Shown: positions 1 through 5,413 of the stretch, one piece after another
How positions within the stretch are numbered: position 1 is the first letter of the stretch
Layout of the letters: the number at the start of each line of letters is the position of its first letter
Made by a program: the position numbers and the translations under genes
Notes under the pieces: model-generated
Told to the model about the DNA's origin: nothing
The model's input: the letters and a program-made list of their open reading frames with translations, nothing else
The model's database searches: none
Origin: DASWJZ01 sp964487455
GTDB lineage: Bacteria > Pseudomonadota > Alphaproteobacteria > Rhizobiales > Afifellaceae
NCBI GenBank assembly: GCA_964487455.1
Contig: CAZARE010000328.1
Coordinates: forward strand, 1-8,701
Reading direction: 5' to 3'
Length of the DNA stretch: 8,701 nt

Positions 1-74
1 TCGATGCCGAAGACTTGACGGGCGGAGACCGTCATGTCGGGAACCGCGAGCAATTGTTCGATGCTTTCACTCAT
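1..74 (-). CDS. cobS: Cobaltochelatase subunit CobS, N-terminal fragment (cut by the window edge)
   Basis: The gene runs leftwards out of the window, so only about 24 codons are visible. They read MSESIEQLLAVPDMTVSARQ followed by VFGI. The stretch PDMTVSxRxVFGID is typical of the start of CobS, the AAA+ ATPase subunit of the aerobic CobN-CobS-CobT cobaltochelatase. That complex inserts cobalt into hydrogenobyrinic acid a,c-diamide in the cytoplasm. The ATG at 72-74 has an AAAGGT Shine-Dalgarno-like stretch about ten bases upstream (84-89). It lies 58 bp downstream of the J-domain gene on the same strand and is probably co-transcribed with it; this J-protein/cobS pairing is, from memory, usual in Hyphomicrobiales. 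The ATPase motifs lie outside the window, so the call rests on the N-terminal signature and the context. Confidence 0.8.
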   Translation of the reverse strand, partial: MSESIEQLLAVPDMTVSARQVFGI

Positions 75-132
75 CTTCGACAGACCTTTGTGGCGGGACG
101 TCCGACGCCGCGGCGTCGAACGGAAAGGGGAA

Positions 133-753
133 TTAGCAGAAACCGACGCTCTTTAGATAGGCATAGGCCTGGATGATCTCGCGCAGGCGCTCCTCCAGCG
201 ACCGGTCGCCGCCGTTGGCGTCGGGATGGTGGCGTTTCACCAGCACTTTGTAGCGCGCCTTGACCTCAGCCGCGCTGGCGGTGGCGTCCAGACCGAGCGT
301 GCTCAGCGACTTGGCTTCCATGTTGCGGACCGTGCGCCGCTCCGGCTCCGGACCGCGCGCCTGAAAGCCGTCGCCGAACAGCCGGAGGGGGTCCTCGGCG
401 CGGCCCGACCAGGCAAAGCCAGACGGGCGGGTGGAGCGGGAGCGGCCTTGCTCCGGGTTCTTGCCGTTCATCCCCATCTGCCAGGTCGGCCGGTGGCCGA
501 TGACGGCTTCCCTTTGGAACGCCTGCACGGCGGCGTCGTTCATGCCGGAGAAGTAGTTGTAGGATTTGTTGTACTGGCGCACGTGGTCCAGGCAGAACCA
601 GAAATACTCGCCCTCGGCGTTGCGGCCTTTGGGCGCCCGGTGCGTGCCGGCGCCGGAGCATCCCCGCATTTCGCAGGCGCGCGGCGGCGGGCCGGGCGGC
701 TCCTCTCCGGCGTCGATCCGGATCTTGTTGAAATAGGCCGAGTCGAGCTTCAT
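133..753 (-). CDS. J-domain protein with N-terminal Cys/His cluster and C-terminal J domain
   Basis: This is a 206-residue protein. Residues 27-57 hold Cys27, Cys32, Cys54 and His57, spaced like a possible zinc site, followed by the segment HVRQYNKSYNYFSGM (57-71). A charged, probably disordered linker covers roughly 95-145. The J domain is at the C terminus (about 148-205), with the HPD tripeptide at 176-178 that stimulates Hsp70 (DnaK) ATPase. It therefore looks like a class C J-protein, an adaptor that recruits DnaK to a particular client. The client is unknown; the Fe-S/B12 neighbours (bolA, cobS) are only a hint. I start it at ATG 753 (MKLDSAYFNKIRI), because relatives begin this way as I recall and because a longer start at 822 would extend into bolA. 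There is no convincing Shine-Dalgarno, but a promoter lies at leaderless spacing. Confidence 0.9.
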   Translation of the reverse strand: MKLDSAYFNKIRIDAGEEPPGPPPRACEMRGCSGAGTHRAPKGRNAEGEYFWFCLDHVRQYNKSYNYFSGMNDAAVQAFQREAVIGHRPTWQMGMNGKNPEQGRSRSTRPSGFAWSGRAEDPLRLFGDGFQARGPEPERRTVRNMEAKSLSTLGLDATASAAEVKARYKVLVKRHHPDANGGDRSLEERLREIIQAYAYLKSVGFC

Positions 754-759
754 AGGATC

Positions 760-788
760 AATATGCCTGTGTGCGGTGGCGCTCTCAA
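760..788 (-). promoter_or_regulatory. Predicted promoter of the J-domain gene, possibly leaderless
   Basis: Read on the minus strand, a -35 TTGAGA (788-783) and a -10 CATATT (765-760) are separated by exactly 17 bases. Six bases (GATCCT) follow before the ATG at 753. Transcription would normally begin about seven bases past the -10 box, which is the A of that ATG. The lack of a Shine-Dalgarno fits a leaderless mRNA. This was found by eye only; the -10 box matches the consensus moderately. Confidence 0.45.
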
Positions 789-806
789 GGCGCGACATGG
801 TCGCTG

Positions 807-813
807 AAAAGGG
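807..813 (+). promoter_or_regulatory. Shine-Dalgarno that sets the bolA start
   Basis: AAAAGGG is followed by seven bases (TTGCGGC) and then ATG 821. Neither the earlier ATG at 797 nor the GTG at 776 has comparable spacing to a purine-rich site, and the BolA homology begins just after 821. Confidence 0.6.
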
Positions 814-820
814 TTGCGGC

Positions 821-1099
821 ATGGTGTCGGTCAGGTCGCAGATCGAGAAAAAGCTCCAGGTTGCATTCCAGCCGGAGAGCCTTCAGGTCGTCGATGAGTC
901 GCATCTCCACGCCGGACATGCCGGCGCGCGGCCGGAGGGAGAGACGCATTTCCGTGTCACGTTGGTCTCTTCGGCCTTCGCCGGGAAGAGCCGTCTGGAG
1001 CGGCACAGGTTGGTAAACGACGTTCTTTCCGCGGAGCTCGCGGACAGGGTGCACGCCCTCTCCATTCGGGCCTATAGGCCTGGCGAGAACACCGACTGA
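821..1099 (+). CDS. bolA: BolA family protein
   Basis: The product is a 92-residue, single-domain BolA-fold protein, of normal length for the family. Signature segments are VVDESHLHAGHAG (23-35), ETHFRVTLVSSAFAGKSRLE (41-60) and RHRLVNDVLSAEL (61-73). The variable loop carries His30 and His33 and there is no cysteine, as in BolA1-like proteins that share a [2Fe-2S] cluster with a monothiol glutaredoxin. By family knowledge its role is in iron-sulfur homeostasis and stress-dependent morphology, in the cytoplasm. It is divergent from the J-domain gene, with 67 bp between the starts. Its stop lies 3 bp from the stop of the convergent CorC-like gene. A longer reading frame exists upstream (GTG 776, ATG 797), but the Shine-Dalgarno and the domain boundary favour 821. 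Confidence 0.93.
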   Translation: MVSVRSQIEKKLQVAFQPESLQVVDESHLHAGHAGARPEGETHFRVTLVSSAFAGKSRLERHRLVNDVLSAELADRVHALSIRAYRPGENTD

Positions 1100-1102
1100 C
1101 AG

Positions 1103-2380
1103 CTATTTCGGTGCGCGGCTGGCGTCTTGCAAGGAGACTACCTCGAGCTGCGAGATGCGGTTGCGGTGCTTGCGCAAGACCTTGAACCTGTAGCCTCTGA
1201 TCGTAACTTCCTGTCCCGGCTCGGGAATCATGCCCGCCTCGTGTATGACGAGCCCCGCCACCGTGGTCGCTTCTTCATCGGGGAGGAACCAGTCGAGCGC
1301 TCGATTGACGTCGCGCACGGGCACGGCGCCATCGAGCAGCACCGTGCCGTCAGGCTGCCGCCTCACGCCTTCCACTGCGATATCGTGCTCGTCGGCAATT
1401 TCGCCGACGATTTCCTCCAGGATGTCCTCCAGCGTGATCAACCCCATCGCCTCGCCGTATTCGTCGACGACGAGCGCGAAATGAGCCTTCCGACGCAGGA
1501 AGGCGCTGAGCTGCAGCTGCAGCGGTGTGGTTTCGGGAATGAACCACGGGGGGTGGGAAATCCCGGGGATGTCGATGGCGGAAACGTCGCCTCTGGCGGC
1601 TGCCAAGCCGCGCAGGAGATCCTTTGTATGGAGGATGCCGATGATGTTGCCGCGATCCTCTCGCCACAGCGGAATGCGCGTATGCGGGCTTGAGAGCACC
1701 GCCTCGACGATCTTCTCATGCGGCTGGTCGGCATCGATCGCATTCATGTTGGTGCGATGGACCATGACGTCGGAGACTTCGAGCTCGGCGAGATCGAGAA
1801 GTCCGCCCAGCATGTCGCGGTCGCGCTTGCGGACGACGCCTTCGTGGTGGAACAGCTCGACGGCGCCGCGCAGCTCCTGGCGGGCGGAAACAAGCGGGGC
1901 GCTGCTGGCCTCGACGCCGAACAGCCGCAGCACGCTTCCGACGAATACCTCCACGGTCAAAGTGATGGGCCCGAGCACGCGGACAAACACCTGCACGACC
2001 GGGGCGACGGCGACGGCGAAGCGGTCGGGCATACTGATCGCCCAGGTCTTGGGCAGCACTTCTGCGAAGACGAGGATCATCGCGGTCATCACGAGGGTGG
2101 CGTAAGCAACGCCGGCCTCGCCGAACAGCCTGATGAAAACGCTTGTAGCGAGCGCGGAAGCAAGGATGTTGACGACATTGTTTCCAAGCAGGAGCGTGCC
2201 AAGCAGGCGTTCCTTGGTCTCCAGCAGGCGGCGCACGACGGCCGCTCGGAGGTTGCCGTTCCTCTCCAGCTGGTGAATGCGCGCCCGCGAGGAGGCGGTG
2301 AGCGCCGTCTCCGATCCCGAAAAGAACGCCGACATGACGACCAGGAAGAGAACGAAGACGACCACGACCCAAATTGACAT
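1103..2380 (-). CDS. HlyC/CorC family (CNNM-type) membrane protein with paired CBS domains
   Basis: This 425-residue protein has the full CNNM/CorC layout. The N-terminal DUF21 membrane domain (about 1-190) contains a first membrane helix (2-20), FSGSETALTA (20-29), LLGNNVVNILASALAT (64-79) and AEVLPKTWAI (106-115). Two CBS domains follow (about 203-265 and 273-330), the second with VVDEYGEAMGLITLEDILEE (304-323). A C-terminal CorC_HlyC domain (about 343-418) contains DVNRALDWFLPDEEATTVAG (357-376). Relatives are inner-membrane proteins linked to magnesium or cobalt efflux, and the CBS pair is known to bind ATP-Mg in several of them. The 'hemolysin' label is historical. It is the last gene of the aroK-aroB operon, 9 bp after aroB. 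The metal specificity cannot be told from the sequence. Confidence 0.92.
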   Translation of the reverse strand: MSIWVVVVFVLFLVVMSAFFSGSETALTASSRARIHQLERNGNLRAAVVRRLLETKERLLGTLLLGNNVVNILASALATSVFIRLFGEAGVAYATLVMTAMILVFAEVLPKTWAISMPDRFAVAVAPVVQVFVRVLGPITLTVEVFVGSVLRLFGVEASSAPLVSARQELRGAVELFHHEGVVRKRDRDMLGGLLDLAELEVSDVMVHRTNMNAIDADQPHEKIVEAVLSSPHTRIPLWREDRGNIIGILHTKDLLRGLAAARGDVSAIDIPGISHPPWFIPETTPLQLQLSAFLRRKAHFALVVDEYGEAMGLITLEDILEEIVGEIADEHDIAVEGVRRQPDGTVLLDGAVPVRDVNRALDWFLPDEEATTVAGLVIHEAGMIPEPGQEVTIRGYRFKVLRKHRNRISQLEVVSLQDASRAPK

Positions 2381-2389
2381 CGACCCAGC

Positions 2390-3502
2390 CTATCCTCCGA
2401 CTTGATGCATCAGGAATGATTGCACGCGCTCTGGCGGCACGTTTTCGGCAATGAACGCGTGGCCGATGCCGCGCGTAAGAATGAAGGTGAGGCGGCCGTG
2501 CTTCACTTTCTTGTCCTGTGCCATGTGATGCATCAGCTCCTCGGCGCCGAGCCGCGGCCCCGGAATCTCGGGTATCGAGACCGGCAGGCCCGCCTCTTTC
2601 AGATGCGCGCGCACGCGCTCGACATCCGCGGGCGGCGCCAGGCCTTCTTCTGCCGAGAATGCATGGGCGAGGACGAGGCCGATCGCCACTGCCTCGCCAT
2701 GCACCAGCCGTTTCGCGTCGTATCCGCAGGCCGCTTCCAGCGCGTGCGCGAACGTATGGCCGAGATTGAGGAGGGCTCGCTCGCCCGTCTCCCGCTCGTC
2801 GGCGGCGACGGTCTTCGCCTTCGATCGCACGCTCGCGGCGACGGCGTGGGCGCGCGCCTTGCCCCCGGCGAACACGTCGCGGCGGTGCTCCTCGAGCCAG
2901 CCAAAGAACGTTGCATCGCCGATCAGCCCGTATTTCGCGACCTCAGCATAGCCGGCTGCAAATTCCCGCGGCGGCAACGTGTCGAGCGCGGTGGTATCCG
3001 CAAGTACAAGGTCAGGCTGGTGAAACGCGCCCACAAGGTTCTTGCCGTGCGCGGCGTTGATGCCGGTCTTTCCGCCGATTGCGGAATCGACCTGCGCCAG
3101 TAGCGAGGTGGGAACCTGGACGAGGTGCATGCCACGTCGCGTCACCGCGGCGGCAAAGCCCGCGAGGTCGCCGACAACGCCGCCGCCGAGCGCCACCACG
3201 GCATCACCCCGTTCCAGCCGGGCTTCTAGGATGGCTTCAATGACCGACTGCAACCGTCCGAAGCTCTTAGAGGCTTCGCCGGCGGGAACTACGATCTCTG
3301 CGGCTTGGATGCCGGCTTCGGCAAGCGATGTTCGCAGCGTCTTAAGATGTGCGCTCGCGACGTTGGCGTCCGTAATGATGGCCACGTTGCGGCCGGGGAG
3401 GCGCGCTGAGATGTGCGCGCCGGCGCTGGCGATCAGGCCCGGCCCGATGAGCACTTCGTAGCTGCGCTCGCCAAGTTCGACGCGGACGCGGTCGATGCTC
3501 AA
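2390..3502 (-). CDS. aroB: 3-dehydroquinate synthase
   Basis: AroB converts DAHP to 3-dehydroquinate, the second step of the shikimate pathway, using NAD+ and a divalent metal in the cytoplasm. The 370 residues match the family length. Visible motifs are the nucleotide-binding ALGGGVVGDLAGFAA (104-118), QVPTSLLAQVDSAIGGKTGI (129-148) and GKNLVGAFHQP (153-163). The metal ligands expected from the E. coli enzyme are present: Glu187 in GYAEVAKYG, His249 in LNLGHTFAHALE and His268 in VHGEAVAIG. The start appears to be TTG at 3502-3500, because no ATG or GTG lies near the domain start. This TTG shares TTGA with the aroK stop (3501-3499), a four-base overlap typical of translational coupling. A purine-rich but weak site (GCGAAAG) precedes it. 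Confidence 0.96.
   Translation of the reverse strand: MSIDRVRVELGERSYEVLIGPGLIASAGAHISARLPGRNVAIITDANVASAHLKTLRTSLAEAGIQAAEIVVPAGEASKSFGRLQSVIEAILEARLERGDAVVALGGGVVGDLAGFAAAVTRRGMHLVQVPTSLLAQVDSAIGGKTGINAAHGKNLVGAFHQPDLVLADTTALDTLPPREFAAGYAEVAKYGLIGDATFFGWLEEHRRDVFAGGKARAHAVAASVRSKAKTVAADERETGERALLNLGHTFAHALEAACGYDAKRLVHGEAVAIGLVLAHAFSAEEGLAPPADVERVRAHLKEAGLPVSIPEIPGPRLGAEELMHHMAQDKKVKHGRLTFILTRGIGHAFIAENVPPERVQSFLMHQVGG
2393..2398 (-). promoter_or_regulatory. Shine-Dalgarno of the CorC-like gene inside the aroB 3' end
   Basis: GGAGGA is at once the last two sense codons of aroB (Gly369, Gly370) and the best ribosome-binding site for the ATG at 2380. The spacing is long, 12 bases. Ribosomes ending aroB at TAG (2392-2390) would cover it, which suggests coupled translation or re-initiation. 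Confidence 0.5.
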
Positions 3503-4089
3503 GGCGATGCGCTTTCGCCGAGGCGCGCGTCGAGCGCCGCGAGGATTTCCGAGACCACAGCCTGATGCGGCCCCTCGCGCGAACCGATGACGATGTCGGC
3601 GAGCGCGTAGACCGGCGCCCGCTCCTCGAGCAGCTCGCGCATCTTGCGCTCCGGATCGGGTCCCTTGAGGAGCGGGCGGTTGCCTTTCTTGCGCACGCGG
3701 TCGAGCATCACCGGGATTTCCGCCTTCAGCCAGATTGTTATGGCGTCGGCGCGGCAGAGCTGGCGCGTTTCGGCGTTCATGAAGGCGCCGCCGCCGGTAG
3801 CCAGGACGGCGGGCCCGCCGGCGAGCAGGCGTGCGATGACCCGTTGCTCGCCCTCACGGAAGTGCGCCTCCCCATAGTGCTCGAAAATCTCCGCGATCGT
3901 TAGGTTTGCGGCCCTCTCGATCTCCGCATCGGCGTCGAGGAACGGCAGCCGCAACGCGTTGGCAAGCCGGCGCCCAATGCTGGTCTTGCCGGCTCCCATC
4001 ATGCCTACCAGCACGATGCAGCGCGCGCCGAGCCGCGCGCGAAGCCGCTCGGTCTGATCGCCATCGCTGACGGCGGCGCGCGCGCCCAC
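3499..4089 (-). CDS. aroK: Shikimate kinase
   Basis: AroK phosphorylates shikimate at the 3-hydroxyl with ATP, the fifth step of chorismate synthesis. From the GTG at 4089 the product has 196 residues. It carries the P-loop GMMGAGKTSIG (29-39), shikimate-binding Asp52 in LDADAEIE with Asp54 nearby, Arg78 in HFREGE, GGG (99-101), the lid arginine in NRPLL (Arg138) and Arg157 in ERAPVYALAD. All key residues are present, so it should be active. The start choice rests on a GGAGGA exactly seven bases upstream. The frame stays open to a TTG at 4140, which would add 17 residues and may be what an automatic caller picks; I see no ribosome-binding site for it. First gene of the aroK-aroB-CorC-like operon; its stop overlaps the aroB start. 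Confidence 0.93.
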   Translation of the reverse strand: MGARAAVSDGDQTERLRARLGARCIVLVGMMGAGKTSIGRRLANALRLPFLDADAEIERAANLTIAEIFEHYGEAHFREGEQRVIARLLAGGPAVLATGGGAFMNAETRQLCRADAITIWLKAEIPVMLDRVRKKGNRPLLKGPDPERKMRELLEERAPVYALADIVIGSREGPHQAVVSEILAALDARLGESASP

Positions 4090-4096
4090 AGGGGTG

Positions 4097-4102
4097 TCCT
4101 CC
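4097..4102 (-). promoter_or_regulatory. Shine-Dalgarno that sets the aroK start
   Basis: GGAGGA on the minus strand lies seven bases (CACCCCT) ahead of GTG 4089. It is one of the two strongest Shine-Dalgarno sequences in the window and argues against both the TTG at 4140 and the GTG at 4104. Confidence 0.65.
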
Positions 4103-4158
4103 ACTCGCCCGTGGTGCTCTGGCCCTCGCGGTGCTGTCAAGCGCCGCTACCCTTTGCC

Positions 4159-4187
4159 TTGATATCTGCCAGGCGGACGGGCTAGAC
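4159..4187 (+). promoter_or_regulatory. Candidate promoter for the small membrane protein-xerD unit
   Basis: TTGATA (4159-4164) and CTAGAC (4182-4187) are separated by 17 bases in the roughly 120-bp divergent region between aroK and the small membrane protein gene. Transcription would start near 4194 and give a leader of about 17 bases. The -35 match is fair and the -10 match weak. I found no equally good pair for aroK in the opposite direction. Confidence 0.3.
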
Positions 4188-4197
4188 CGAATCGGTC
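4185..4197. repeat. 13-bp perfect palindrome centred on a GANTC site
   Basis: GACCGA-A-TCGGTC has two perfect six-base arms around a single base. The middle five bases are GAATC (4189-4193), a GANTC site, the sequence methylated by CcrM in alphaproteobacteria. It overlaps the proposed -10 box and start point of the xerD-side promoter, where an operator or a methylation-sensing site would sit. No binding protein can be named from the sequence. Confidence 0.4.
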
Positions 4198-4210
4198 AAG
4201 ATGCGGACCA

Positions 4211-4354
4211 ATGCCCAGCTTAATTCGATTGTTGGTCGTGCTGGGGGTCTTAGCCGCGATCGTCTATGGCGGCATGATCGCCCTTGTCGTCACGGTTCAG
4301 CCGAACCCGCGCGAGATGACGGTGCCGATCCCCAGCGACCGGCTGCAGCCTTGA
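4211..4354 (+). CDS. 47-residue single-pass membrane protein of unknown function
   Basis: This short gene reads MPSLIRLLVVLGVLAAIVYG at its start. It has one hydrophobic helix over about residues 4-28, with Arg6 on the N-terminal side, then a polar, proline-rich tail of about 18 residues (QPNPREMTVPIPSDRLQP). By the positive-inside rule the tail would be periplasmic. Its stop TGA (4352-4354) overlaps the TTG start of xerD in a TTGA junction, so the two are very likely translated together. I recall similar tiny proteins with a PREMTV-like tail upstream of xerD in other Hyphomicrobiales, sometimes misnamed histidine kinase, but could not check this. It is a real gene in my view because of the helix, the clean ATG start and the overlap. 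Its Shine-Dalgarno is weak. No function can be assigned. Confidence 0.75.
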   Translation: MPSLIRLLVVLGVLAAIVYGGMIALVVTVQPNPREMTVPIPSDRLQP

Positions 4355-5304
4355 GCGGCCCGGCCCGGCGCGGCGACGCGACGCGCGACGCGGCGCTAGC
4401 CGAGGCTTTCTTGGAGATGCTCGCCGCTGAGCGCGGCGCAAGCCTGAACACCCTTGCCGCTTATCGTCGCGACCTGGAGGATTTCCGTTCCGCGACGGGC
4501 CGTCTCGTCCGCGCGGAGACGGGCCAAATCCGCCGCTATCTTGGCGCGCTTTCCGGCCGCGGGCTAGCCGCCAGTTCGCAGGCCCGGCGGCTCTCGGCTC
4601 TCAGGCAGTTCTTCAAGTTCCTGGTGGCGGAGGGGCTGCGCGATGACGATCCGACCGCCACCGCCGAGCGGCCGAAACCGCGGCGCAGCCTGCCGCGTGT
4701 GCTGACGGTCGACGAAGTGGATAAGCTCCTTGAGGCGGCGCGCTCGGAAACGAGCGGCCCCGGCCTTACGCCGGCCCGTCGCCTCGCGGCGCTGCGCTTG
4801 CTGGCGCTTCTCGAGCTTCTCTATGCGACGGGCCTGCGGGTCTCGGAGCTGGTGAGCCTTCCCGCAACGGCGGGGCGCGGCGGCCGTCCTTTCATCGCGG
4901 TGACCGGCAAGGGAGGTGTCGAGCGGCTGGTGCCGCTGAATGAACCCGCGCAAGAGGCGCTGGAGAACTACCGCTCTGCGGCGTCCTGGCTTGGGCGAGG
5001 AAACGGAAAGTGGCTGTTCCCCGCCGGTAGCTCGCAGGGACACCTAACCAGACAAGCCTTTGCACGAGACCTGAAGCGCGTCGCGGCGCTGGCCGGCCTC
5101 GACCCGGGCAAGCTCTCGCCGCACGTTTTGCGGCACGCCTTCGCCACCCACCTGCTCTCTGGCGGCGCCGATCTGCGAGCCGTGCAGACGCTCCTTGGAC
5201 ATGCGGACATCTCCACCACGCAAATCTACACGCACGTTCTCGACGAGCGGCTGAAAGCGCTTGTCAACGAGCACCATCCGCTGGCCGATCCGCGCTCCCC
5301 GTGA
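4351..5304 (+). CDS. xerD: Site-specific tyrosine recombinase XerD
   Basis: This tyrosine recombinase works with XerC at the dif site to resolve chromosome dimers at the septum, under FtsK control. From the TTG at 4351 it has 317 residues, normal for XerD. The N-terminal SAM-like DNA-binding domain (about 18-110) precedes the catalytic domain. All six catalytic residues are present: Arg163 (GLRVSEL), Lys187 (TGKGG), His258 and Arg261 (SPHVLRHAF), His284 (LLGHADIS) and Tyr293 (IYTHV). The frame is open back to ATG 4201, but that part only reads the small membrane protein gene in another frame. TTG 4351 is the only start that leaves an intact N-terminal domain and a normal length, and it shares TTGA with the preceding stop. 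XerD rather than XerC is inferred from context (accA, aroK). No att site or cargo suggests a mobile integrase. Confidence 0.92.
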   Translation: MSGPARRGDATRDAALAEAFLEMLAAERGASLNTLAAYRRDLEDFRSATGRLVRAETGQIRRYLGALSGRGLAASSQARRLSALRQFFKFLVAEGLRDDDPTATAERPKPRRSLPRVLTVDEVDKLLEAARSETSGPGLTPARRLAALRLLALLELLYATGLRVSELVSLPATAGRGGRPFIAVTGKGGVERLVPLNEPAQEALENYRSAASWLGRGNGKWLFPAGSSQGHLTRQAFARDLKRVAALAGLDPGKLSPHVLRHAFATHLLSGGADLRAVQTLLGHADISTTQIYTHVLDERLKALVNEHHPLADPRSP

Positions 5305-5328
5305 CGGCGAGCCGGCTGTCCGCGCAAC

Positions 5329-5339
5329 CTTGACTTGAC
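5329..5339 (+). promoter_or_regulatory. Tandem CTTGAC -35 elements upstream of accA
   Basis: Two CTTGAC hexamers overlap by one base (5329-5334 and 5334-5339) in the 109-bp gap between xerD and accA. CTTGAC is the usual alphaproteobacterial -35 form. The matching -10 is poor: the best at 17-base spacing from the first TTGACT is CAGTTT (5353-5358). This suggests accA has its own promoter rather than relying only on read-through from xerD. I see no hairpin terminator in this gap. Confidence 0.4.
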
Positions 5340-5413
5340 CCCGCCCCCTCGCCAGTTTCCGCGGCAAATTCGAGCCAGGCCCGCGGGTAGCGCGCGGCCA
5401 ACCCCGGAGCCCG

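Noticed and set aside
75..132. Cobalamin riboswitch ahead of cobS
   Set aside because: The gap is only 58 bases, too short for the riboswitch, and I see no B12-box-like sequence.
226..807. Plus-strand frame of about 193 codons opposite the J-domain gene
   Set aside because: The J-domain frame has the HPD motif and conserved segments, while this frame has none and would run into bolA in another frame.
1718..2377. Long plus-strand frame of about 219 codons opposite the CorC-like gene
   Set aside because: It is antisense to a well-recognised gene. Its product is rich in His, Asp, Glu and Gly with no domain, as expected from the reverse frame of a GC-rich gene.
4201..4350. ATG 4201 as the start of xerD
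   Set aside because: The 50 extra residues are Arg/Gly/Pro-rich, unlike XerD, and the same DNA encodes the small membrane protein in another frame. Starting at 4351 gives the normal XerD length.
4351..5304. Tyrosine recombinase as part of an integrative element
   Set aside because: The sequence and the neighbours (accA, aroK/aroB) fit housekeeping XerD. No tRNA target, direct-repeat att sites, excisionase or cargo genes are seen.
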